Shown here: positions 54,908 to 64,000 of the stretch, one piece after another | How positions within the stretch are numbered: position 1 is the first letter of the stretch | How the letters are laid out: each line of letters starts with the position of its first letter | Assembly: GCA_026225945.1 (NCBI GenBank) | Contig: JAMJFZ010000107.1 | Location: 45,808,501-45,872,500, forward strand | Reading direction: 5' to 3' | Origin: Cricetomys ansorgei | Lineage: Eukaryota; Chordata; Mammalia; Rodentia; Nesomyidae | DNA length: 64,000 nucleotides | The notes under the pieces: generated by a model | Seen by the model: the letters and a program-made list of their open reading frames with translations, nothing else | Databases searched by the model: none | Told to the model about the DNA's origin: nothing | Position numbers and translations under genes: made by a program

Positions 54908-57639
54908 ATTTTAAAATGTTATTCCTTGCTTTTAATTTGCCATTAATGATATAGGTTATTTTAAAATTGCTATATCTGGTTACTGTCTAGTCTACCACAT
55001 GGTAGGTAGTCTGTGAATATTGTCTGAATGAATCTATGAATATTTCAATGGTATATCTTATCACTATCATGTATTTTGGGTTGAAGACTAATAATCATTG
55101 CTTTCTTGTTCTGTATCTCAGAAGAAAACATTCTTTTTTCTCAACATCCAAACATTTCTCTAGGCATTGGTGAAAAATTGCTCCTCTGTCTTGAAGAGAT
55201 CCTCCCCATTCTTCTCTTTAGCCTTCAGTCAATCCCAACTTCGTTGTGTTTCTCGCCTTGCCAGCCTGGAAACCTTGCCTCATTTGTTACATTTTCTACT
55301 TTTTTTTCAAATTTTCAATCCTTTTTTAATACATAGATATGGTACCCAACACAGAGACAAGATCCTTTTTAATTCAAGTATAAAATGTTCTGCTGAAACC
55401 CCCTTACTTACCAATGCAGCAGATCCAATCTGAAGAACAGCCTGTAATGTCTTCTATTTTTCTGGGTACCTTACGGGAAATCTTCTTTGCTTTTGTAGGA
55501 ATTCAGAAAAGAGTTTAGTTTTCTTACTCTTCCACATCACAGTCCATTACTGAGTGAAGTTAAGCAGATTTATTTTTCCCTAGGAAAGAGCACATGAACT
55601 GATTATTTAATACCAAATGACCATATATACAAGTACATTACACAGAACTACCACCACCCCTTTAGAGCCACCCCCACAATTTCTTCGTGAGCCACTCTGA
55701 TGAACACTTTACAGCTTACACATAACTGTGTTTTTAGGTCTATATTAGCCAATTATTTAAATGTCTTTGATCATATTATTTGTGATACAAATGAACATGC
55801 TGTCTGGAGTTCATTGAGGACAAGGCATAAGAAGTTTGAAAAGTAAACATGGCCAGCTTCACTAGTCTTTACTTTGCCATGTGGTTGCTACAGGATTACT
55901 GTGGGAGCAACTTGCTTGTGATTCTGTTTACAGAGTAGAAAAAACAAAGTCCATTTGGGAGAAGTGAACTTTCCTTATTACATGCAGAATCTTTTCTTCT
56001 ATTAAGCCATCATTTTTTTATGTTCATATTTCTGATGACAGCTTCTTAAGGCTCAGCCATCTAACTTCATTTAATTCCCATTTTCTCTGCAACCCCGATG
56101 CCACTGGGAAGAATTAATAAATATGATATTGCTTGTTTCCATGGATTAAGTAAATTTAGTTAAACATTTAGCAGTATTTTTCAGAGGTCTATTGGAAATT
56201 ATGGGTTTCTGCATAATAATCAAATGCATAGTTCGACCATCTCTGATCAAGAGAATTGTTCCAGCAGAAACAGCTTCTACTCATGTGGTATTATTTCCTT
56301 TTAGGCATGTGTATCATCAAATATGGATCCTCACATCTTCTGGAAAGGAATCTCATCTTTGGGCTTTTTAAAGACAGTTTCAGCTTCTCTAAAAGAATAA
56401 GTATCACTCAACACTGATTTATGTTTAGTGAACAGTCTAAGAGCAGCAACTTATATCACTAGTTTCTTTCTTTCTTTTTTCCCCAAGAAAAGCCAGTATC
56501 TTTTAATGACACTCACTCTGCTTGTAATGATAATTAAAATGATAATGATAATGTAAATAATTTCTATTCCTTGGTCAGGTCATTTTCAGTTACAAGTAAT
56601 TTAGAGAGTGTATAAAACACACTGCTTACAATATCTGTGGAAGAATCTAATTTTAATACATTTGGGCAGTGATGGACTAGGAATTTTCTTCACAATGGAA
56701 ATTGGTGCCTTCCATTAATTTTAAGACATGAGCAATAATAAATAGAAGAAATGCTTTGAACTCTACTAGTTGAAGTCATAGTATTGCTTTAAGATACAGT
56801 TAGTTTGGACTGTGAACGTGCAGTTTTCTTTGGATGGCATCGAGCATGTGAGCATGCTCACAAACACTAGTTTTACAAAGACCATGGATTGTGACAGCAG
56901 TCAATGTTCTCACCTTTTCTTTTCTTTCTTTTTTTAAAAAGTGTGTTGAACAGCCTAAATTTGAGTTAAGAAAAACTACATTGTTGAATACTGTTTCTAT
57001 ACTTAAACAAATTTCTGTGCATTTTACACATTGCAGTAAATAAAGAAATTACCCTTGAAAGAAGACAGATGAATTAATTTTTAGATATTTATTCAGAAAT
57101 CCTACTTGAACTTTTTTTTTAAAAGATGACTTGGGAAGAAGAAAGTCTATACATATTGTCATTCCTCCCCACAAAATTCCCTTGCTTTTCTTTGTGTTAA
57201 TGATGGGAAAAACAGATTTAGAGATTACTCAAAGGTCTATTCTAAGTTCAAGTGGAGGAGTAGGTTTTGCATTTTTCAATTGTTAATTAGATTTTATTTT
57301 TAAAGCTCTATGGAAGTATAATGTGCATAAATTCACACATATCATTACATATTATAATGAATTTATACAAACATCACTTAGGTTTCATATATTTAATTTG
57401 AAGGGCATTTCACAATTTTTCATCAATTGCACCATAAATGATATTGTTTACAATAATATAAATGACAGGATCAAAAAATCCAAATAAAGTAGATATGAAA
57501 GATTGAGAAGAGATGGAGTTTTGTATACTTTTAATTGGAGGGCAAATTTTGCAATAACCATTAGAAAACAATTTGTTAAGTATGTATTGAATCAAATTAT
57601 TTACTCACTTTGAAACCACAATATCCATAAAATAGGCAT
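54908..57639. other. 2.7 kb without recognised elements
   Basis: Frames at 55106-55336 and 55167-55433 (plus) and 57410-57595 (minus) have no family resemblance. No SINE or L1 signature is seen. It may be old unique DNA, and I cannot judge conservation. Confidence 0.4.
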
Positions 57640-58015
57640 ATTGGTTGCTTTTCTCATTGCTATGACAAAATGCCTGATGGAAACAACTTGAGGAAGTAAG
57701 GATTTATTTGGGTTCACAATTTGAGGAACACAGTCCTACATGGAGGGGAAGCTGGTAGGACCATGAGATGGCTGGATGTGTTAGTTCTGCAGCCAGGAAA
57801 CACAGAGTGATAGGTGCTAGGAATCATCAGTCTCTGTGCTCTTTTCTCCCTTTCCTTATTCTGGTTACCCAGCTCAAGCTTGCAGTAGATTTTCCTTTCT
57901 CAGTTAAACCTCCCTGCAAGTGATCTTACAGACACCTCTGTACCTGCACCTTCTAGGTGATTCTAAGTCCATGCAAGTAGGTAGAATAAGCATCATAATT
58001 GGCAAGTATTTCTGT
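57640..58015 (-). mobile_element. MaLR-like LTR repeat, minus strand
   Basis: GTTGCTTTTCTCATTGCTAT, GACAAAATGCCTGATGGAAA, CAACTTGAGGAAGTAAGGAT, TTATTTGGGTTCACAATTTG, CCTCCCTGCAAGTGATCTTA, CAGACACCTCTGTACC and CTTCTAGGTGATTCTAAGTC are the reverse complement of the family seen at 6.5 and 43.5 kb, with the same paired end motifs. It is somewhat diverged from both, and the subfamily name is uncertain. An open frame at 57920-58105 is partly inside it. Confidence 0.7.
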
Positions 58016-58719
58016 GGAAAGATGACACTTAACAATATTATCTGTTTAAAAAGGTATGCCAACTATTCACTAACAGGTACATGGTCAAATATGTCTTGGT
58101 GCTGATAGTAAATAAACTGACCTATAACTGTTAGAAACTAAACTATATTTTAGAAAAATTCAGTGACACGGAGGCATTCGAAACAGAGTAGAATCATAAC
58201 ATATGAAAAAATATAGGACAAAGGCTGGTTATGATTTGAAATAATGTTGCCCACACACTCAGAATTCAGCCCACATAATCCCATGTAAGTAGCTGGTGAT
58301 TTGTAGCAGAGGTGCTCCTGTGAAAGCCATAGCAGAGTCTTGGGCAAATTACTCTCTCCCCAAAACGGCAAAAAGGGGGGAAAACAAGAAAGTGTGAAGA
58401 GCAACATCCTTCAAAGATGAGGAGCAGGTGCTAAAGTCTCTAACTTAGAGAATGGTTACTGCTGGATTCCAACATTTCAATTGCCTGCCAGTGATCCAGC
58501 CATCCTAGAGGCAGGACCTCCCATGATCCTCCCCTCCTGTACAGAGATGCAGTCCAGAACCTTTCTGGAAACATCCTTTGGGGAAGGAAACTTATGGAAC
58601 CATCAAGAAAACCTGTGTCAATCATACATGTTGTGCCTTTTAAAAACTTAATAATAAACATAACTGGCCAAGCACAAATCCTCAGCTGCTGGGGGAAAAT
58701 TTTTTTTAATGTGTAAAAG
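58016..58719. other. Unassigned; two minus-strand ORFs
   Basis: Frames 58150-58407 (85 codons) and 58440-58661 (73 codons), both minus, lie in moderately GC-rich sequence. Neither product is recognised and there is no start or splice evidence. The stretch could be a decayed LTR or other old repeat. Confidence 0.35.
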
Positions 58720-58930
58720 TTTAAGACTTTTTAATTGAATTTTTTACATACATTATATTTTAATAATGTTCTTCATTCCATCAGTTCTCCCCAGATCCGT
58801 TCCACTTCTTTACCCACCCAACTTTATGTTCTCTTTCTTTAAAACAAACAAAACTAAAACAAGCAAAAAAAAAATTAACAAAAACGACAACATGTAGAGA
58901 CTGTGTATTTACATATGTTATGTTTAAAGT
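58720..58930 (-). mobile_element. L1 3' end, minus strand
   Basis: A T-rich reverse-complement tail (58720-58770) is followed by TCAGTTCTCCCCAGATCCGT, CCACTTCTTTACCCACCCAA and CTTTATGTTCTCTTTCTTTA, then AAAACAAACAAAACTAAAAC. This is a characteristic antisense end of a rodent L1 3' UTR. The short A-rich block beyond it is normal for this family. Confidence 0.82.
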
Positions 58931-60869
58931 CTGGACTGAAAAAAATGGAATGGTTTGATCTAAAGGCATATTGTATGTAATTTGGAGAAAAAAAATCAGT
59001 GAAGTCCCTTTCTCTTATTTTCCTTTCCATTATTTCTTCTTCTTATTTTGATTATTAACTTAATTCCATTCAGATTCCCAAGTAGTCACAAACCTGTATA
59101 TGCAGAGGGCCGAGCCAATCATGTTTTTCAAGATAGATCATGTCCATAAAGAATTTCACTCTTATGTAAAGTCACTGACAGCTGAAATGGTTTCTGGATT
59201 TAATCTGAATGCTTTTTCTTAACATGACAAAAACTTAGCATCTGTAGGATTTTAAGTATCTCTGCTGCTGCAAGACAGGGGCAAGCTATAAATCTCACAT
59301 TATAATCTGTAGTATTCATCTTTGTTGTTGTCACCTGAGATTTTTGTCAATGCTGAAATAAGTCTTATGAAAAGGAAGCCCTTCAATTGTCCTGATGGAA
59401 GAAAAGAGATCTTACTATATTAAACCATACCTCTATGTGATGGAGATCAGTCAAGAGACATCTTTGACAGCTGTTGCATGATGGAGTAAGATCAAGGTCA
59501 CTTCCTGCTAGGTTAGGGTTTTAAAGAATTCCCACGGTATTGGAGGGATAATTGGCCTAAACAAGCAATCCATCACATTTGAAGCATGTGACATGTATAG
59601 GAGGATGGAAGGTTAGTTAGCATTTAGTGTCCCCAAGTCACCAATTGTCCAGGTTGTCTGAAATAAAAAGAGCTAATTTCAGACAAGTTTACAGGGAGAT
59701 ACTTCTATGAAACTGAATATGAAACTGAGATGCTTCTTGCACTCTTCCTTTGGAAATCTGTATAAATGAAGGTCAACAAAATGAGTTAGGATTGTATAAG
59801 TAAAAGATTCTCCTCTAAATTTGATGATATTGTCTTAGAACCAAAATACTCACATTATGAGTTTTTCTTTCTGAACTATTATTTCTTTCAGAAACTATAA
59901 AGTACTTATTAACTTATTTTTTAGTTTTAATGAATATATGTTAATTTTAAGTACTGTACTTGAGGAGAAATAAAATTGATATTACAGTACTTACTATTTA
60001 GAATATTACTATGACATTTAGTTGGGATTTTAATTTTAAGTTACTTTAGCTTTTCATACATTCTTATATTACTAAATACAAATTTACCCCAGCTTCTGTT
60101 AAGGAAATATAAAAATTAAAAGTCTAAGCTTGTCATTTGAGATATTTAAGGTTCTTTCATTCATGGTAAAAGCTCTTGATTATCCCTAAGGATTTAGGAT
60201 TCATCTTGTTCTAATTGTATGCTCTATTTTTGAATATGCCAACTTGCAAAGATTATAAAAAATATGAGTTCTGGACGTTCTAGTTTCAAGTTAGTGACCA
60301 GAACGATGGTCACATGGCTTACTCTGAAAAATGGCTGTGCAGGCAATCATTTTAACCAATTTGTGGGTGTTATTCACATTTCAACAGCTGTTATGTGCAT
60401 GTTTTTATTTTTCATTTTTATTATTTCATAATACTAATTATTATTACTAAAATATTAGTTACCTGGGTTTGACACTATGGTTCCTGGAGGCAGCAGGAAC
60501 TCTGTGTTTAGTTTTGTATGTATAGACCTTTGAAGAAGTTGTATTATGTTAGCCTTGATAAGCTATCATTACACAACATGCTATAAAATTCAGTAAAAGG
60601 TACAAAACTATTCCATCTCTAGAAAGACACTTTTTAGAACCACAAACTATTCCTAATGGTACTATTGCAATAACTTATTCCAGAGATCTCTTTCAGTATA
60701 ATTTTACTACTGCAAGCATGACATGGAACTGGAAAAGCCATTATATAATATTTTTGACTGTAAGTATGGACATGAAGGTTGTGTGTGTCTGTGTGCACGA
60801 ATGTGTGTGTGAATGTAAATGTGCACATGGAGAGTTCATGGATCTTGAGTGATAGTTCTTACCTTCTAC
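58931..60869. other. No feature recognised
   Basis: About 1.9 kb, AT-rich. A TG-rich patch lies at 60779-60830 with overlapping short frames (60634-61024). Nothing else is recognised. Confidence 0.4.
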
Positions 60870-61020
60870 CTTGTTTGAGACACAATCCCTTTGTTGTTTT
60901 TCTCCTGCAATGTCAAGTTAGCTGGCTCATGAGATTCCAGGCTTTCTCTTATCTGTGTCTCTCATCTTCCCATATGGGCACCGGGATTACAGAAGTTTGC
61001 TCTATGTACCCAACTTTGAT
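60870..61020 (-). mobile_element. B4-like SINE right part, minus strand
   Basis: TTGTTTGAGACACAATCCCT, TAGCTGGCTCATGAGATTCC, ATGGGCACCGGGATTACAGA and AGTTTGCTCTATGTACCCAA fit the reverse complement of the B1-like half of a B4/RSINE-type SINE. Diverged, and the tRNA-like half is lost. Confidence 0.5.
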
Positions 61021-61025
61021 ATAAA

Positions 61026-61266
61026 GACTAGAGCAATGGCTCTCAACCTTCCTAATGCTGAAACTCTTTAATACAGTTCCTCATGTTGTAGTGATAGAGA
61101 AACATACAATTATTATTGCTACTTCATAACTGTAATTTTGCCACTGTTATAAATCATAATGTAAATATCTGCTATGTAAATGGACGTAGGCGACCCTGTG
61201 AAAGGAAAGGGTCATTTGACCCACTAAGAGGTCACAATCCACAGGTTGAGAACTGCTGGTCTAGAG
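61026..61266. mobile_element. URR1 hAT-Charlie DNA transposon with target-site duplication
   Basis: Body 61034-61258, about 225 bp. It begins CAATGGCTCTCAACCTTCCT, contains TTTAATACAGTTCCTCATGT, GCTACTTCATAACTGTAATT and AATCATAATGTAAATATCTG, and ends CACAGGTTGAGAACTGCTG. The ends are imperfect terminal inverted repeats (TCTCAACC and GGTTGAGA). Flanks GACTAGAG (61026-61033) and GTCTAGAG (61259-61266) match at 7 of 8 positions, the length typical of hAT insertions. It is a non-autonomous rodent element without transposase. Confidence 0.93.
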
Positions 61267-61379
61267 AGTCAAATTTAGATTATTCCATTTACAGAAAAAA
61301 TATGTTTAACCACTAAGTGATTCCAAAGTTCCTATTATGCAACATTTTGAGATGTACTTTTTTCTATTAAGTAAAAACA

Positions 61380-61900
61380 CTATTTGAAATCATTTATATT
61401 TTTGGGTGCATTGATAATTCATTTGCTTATATCTCATCATACTTTCTTTATCCATTTGAGATTTGAAGAGTTTAGGGGTTGTTTCCAGTTTGGGGCTGTT
61501 ACACAGAAAGCAGTTCTGAACATCTGGGTCCATGTTAATGTGTAGTCATGTTGTTAGTGTTTTCAGTATGAACACCCGTGAGGACTGAGCTTTCAGTATC
61601 ATGTCTAAGAATGAAATCGCTTCACGCTAAGATTTTCCTCTTGGCATCCTGAAGGTTTAAGCTTTGCATTTCACATTTACATTTATGATATATTGCATTA
61701 GTTTTTTAGGAAGTATGTCATTCAGGTTCAGATAATTTTGACCTATGATGCCTAATTTTATCAACACATTTTGCTCAATGGCTATCTTTCCAATGGTGAA
61801 TTATTGTCCTTTGAAACAATCAGTTGGGCAGATGTATTTCTGAGCAATTCCTCCTGTCTCATTGATTTATGTGCCTAACTCTCTGCCAAAACCACACAGA
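61380..61900 (-). mobile_element. Old L1 ORF2 fragments, minus strand
   Basis: Antisense L1 ORF2 in pieces: TCTTTATCCATTTGAGATTT, GTTGTTTCCAGTTTGGGGCT, TGAACATCTGGGTCCATGTT, then after a jump TCATGTCTAAGAATGAAATC. Downstream, GGCTATCTTTCCAATGGTGA and CTGAGCAATTCCTCCTGTCT continue the ORF2 order toward its 5' side. Internal deletions at about 61570 and elsewhere are likely. Diverged and probably pre-rodent. Confidence 0.7.
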
Positions 61901-62984
61901 GTTGTTGTATTCCCAAGCTTCTCCTTTTATATTCTGTCTAGTGTGGGTCCCTCCTTTCGTCTCTGGCCAGAAATCAGAGCATTTAGTTAATCTTCTCTGT
62001 ACTTCCTGTAACACTGGTATCTATGAACTTGAGAGAAAAGAACAAACAAAAAAAACAAGATCATCAACTAGGAACAAAACAAGAATTTTCTTGGTTATCT
62101 TTTGGGAGAAGGAGTTCTGTAACTTAAAGTTACAGGATCAGCACCAAGTGATTGCATTCAGTGCCTAAATGACTCCTTGCAGAGTTGCTAAAGCTTGGGG
62201 TATTAGAGAATAGAGAAGAAAACAGGAAACTGGACTCCTCCACTCTCTCTGAGCTACAGGAGACCTGGAGTCTTTGTTTTATACATGTTTTGCCCTTTAC
62301 ACATATATCTTCTCCCTTTCACAGTTGATGTGTTTTTTTGAATCCTTTCAGTATTCCAAGCAGTAAAATTTCAAGATGTGAATATTAATTATGGGACATA
62401 ATTGAAACATTATGGAATTTTGTAAATGGAGAGGAAGTTCAGAGTTTATCCCTCTTCACTTCTATGCTAAGAATGAATGACTAACCTATGTTATTCTTAG
62501 CATTGCAATCTTTCTATTGTGCTATGTGTATTTAGAAAGACACTAGACACCATGCCATGAATTCACCCATTTTACTGTAAGTCTAAACATTTTTTGGGGG
62601 ATAACTCAGTGTATCTTAACTGGATTTCACTCACAAACCCTGCCTGTTTTTCCAAAGCTACTTTTGAATACAGATACAAATGTTTCAGAGGGAAACAACA
62701 GTGATATAAATTTTTAAATACCCAGTACTTTGACTTTTGCAGTTAGTTCTGTTGCTAGTTTTGGAAGAAATTTTATAAAGGAAAGTTTAAACATCGTTTA
62801 TATTTGAATCCTATTGAATACTAAAGGAGAATTTGCTTTCTTGTCTAGTATACATCCTGACTAAAGGATTGGTCTAAACATGCTATTTATTCCAGAGTCA
62901 AGGAAAGAACAAAAATATTCTTGCAATCAATGGAGCAAAATAAAATAGAAAATGTCAACATTCTATTTTTTAATTTTTAAAATT
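61901..62984. other. No feature recognised; 99-codon ORF
   Basis: Frame 61869-62168 (plus, 99 codons) starts at the edge of the old L1, and its product is not recognised. The remaining sequence is AT-rich, with nothing I can assign. Confidence 0.4.
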
Positions 62985-63175
62985 GGATGTTGGTTGAAGA
63001 GCAAGAAATGAGTTTCATTGTGGCATCTGCATACATATACTTTGTTCAAGTTTGTCATCTAAACTCCCCTCCCCATCCTCTCCCTCTTGCCGGTCCCCTT
63101 CCTTCACCTAAATAGAGCCCAGTTCTGTTTTCATAATACCACAATTCCATTATGTTCTCTTGTTACTTTCTCTTC
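62985..63175 (-). mobile_element. L1 3' end, minus strand
   Basis: GAGTTTCATTGTGGCATCTG, CATACATATACTTTGTTCAA, TAAACTCCCCTCCCCATCCT and TCTTGCCGGTCCCCTTCCTT are the C/T-rich reverse complement of a rodent L1 3' UTR end. Boundaries are approximate. Confidence 0.6.
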
Positions 63176-64000
63176 CTTAATTTTTATGTGCCTTTATTTT
63201 TAGGAAGACTTTTGAAACAACAGGGAATGTTAATTGGAAGGCAAGACAACGAGGAAAGACAAGCACAATAATTCAATGGGTCTAACATTGTATGTTAAGA
63301 TGGTAGCGTCCACAGAAGTACCAAAACCAGAAAAGTTTTAAAGATGAGATGTCCATGTGATGAAGAAATTGATCAGAGTGAAAATTGTTAGAATTGAAAT
63401 ACTTGTGATATATTCAATAGAATAATATAAAAAGTCTCAGACAAGTGGGTAAGATACAAATTTGTCATAATATAAAAGTCATTTAAATCAAGGAAGTGGA
63501 TGAATTAAAAAACAGAGCAAAACACTTTGGTACAGTCATCTCCTGCAAGATTCTTATAGTCAAGCAATAGGAGTGCAGAGTGGCCAGTGAGTCAGCAAAT
63601 ATCAGCCAGTGACACAGCAAGAAAGGGCGAAGCCCAGAAATCATAATTCATGTTTGGAATAATAAAAAAAAAAAAAACTTAAAGTCTTAGTCTTGCCCAC
63701 AACTAGAGAGGGCTATCTTAGATATCAATAGTTTTATTAATAAATGCACACTGATCACATACCTTAATAGTAACCTGTGTGTGATTCCTCTGACTTTCTC
63801 AAAAGATCCACATCAGTAATGAAACTTTAGACCTTTGAAAAAATTGTAGTTTAACATCAAATTATCCTAGGAAGAGATTTTTTTCTTTTTGCCTGAAGAA
63901 GCACCTTATACTTTTTCATTTCCTATCTATAATTTTTTGTTCAAGTGGTTCTAACCCAGAAGGAAAAGAATAATGTTCCCCCCATGTATTCTGAATGTAT
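63176..64000. other. No feature recognised
   Basis: AT-rich end of the window, with a 14-bp A run at 63664. No coding or repeat signature is seen. Confidence 0.4.

Overview
The window is about 64 kb of AT-rich, CpG-poor mammalian DNA. The interspersed repeats point to a murid rodent of the mouse/rat group. B1 SINEs carry the murine rather than the cricetid-type middle segment. There are B3-, B4- and ID-like SINEs, rodent-type L1 3' UTRs, MaLR-like LTRs and one rodent URR1 hAT transposon. All family calls were made by eye from remembered consensus sequences, because no search could be run. No protein-coding gene, tRNA, rRNA or CRISPR array can be supported. Every open frame is short (135 codons at most), and most of those examined lie in repeats or microsatellites. 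The window is best read as intergenic or deep intronic sequence.

Layout: 1-300 is a degenerate TATC microsatellite. A B1 and a B4-like SINE follow, then a rodent L1 3' UTR (1735-2880) and an ancient L2 (3650-4722). From 4.9 to 20.9 kb the sequence is mostly unassigned, with an LTR-like repeat (6465-6850), a long TG/AG tract (7579-7673), L1 3' UTRs at 8255-8830 (-) and 11105-11795 (+), several MIRs and B1s, and a MaLR (18735-19083). From 20.9 to 24.05 kb four L1 pieces alternate in strand. From 26.9 to 30.9 kb there are further L1 3' regions. A 33.4-34.2 kb L1 (-) carries a TATC array, and 36.1-38.1 kb holds a scrambled L1 ORF2 plus an opposed 3' UTR. From 38.5 to 45 kb there are small L1, MIR, B3, ID-like and B1 fragments, a repeat nest (43535-44045) and a 91-bp AAAAT array. 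At 46.8-48.9 kb an ancient L1 (-) abuts a rodent L1 (+) whose ORF2 is interrupted by about 320 bp of unknown sequence. From 48.9 to 52.8 kb is the longest stretch without a recognised element. The remainder holds L1, B1, LTR-like, B4-like, URR1 and old L1 fragments.

No genes work together here. What the window records is layered retrotransposition: old L2, MIR and L1M fragments, then rodent L1 and MaLR, then B1, ID and URR1. Secondary microsatellites grew inside some L1 3' UTRs. I found no convincing new biological system. The best leads are nested or rearranged L1s, the unidentified insert at 48.1-48.4 kb, a URR1 copy with visible target-site duplication, and a few repeat-free, slightly GC-richer stretches (17.4-17.7, 45.4-46.1 and 49.4-51.4 kb) that deserve a similarity search.
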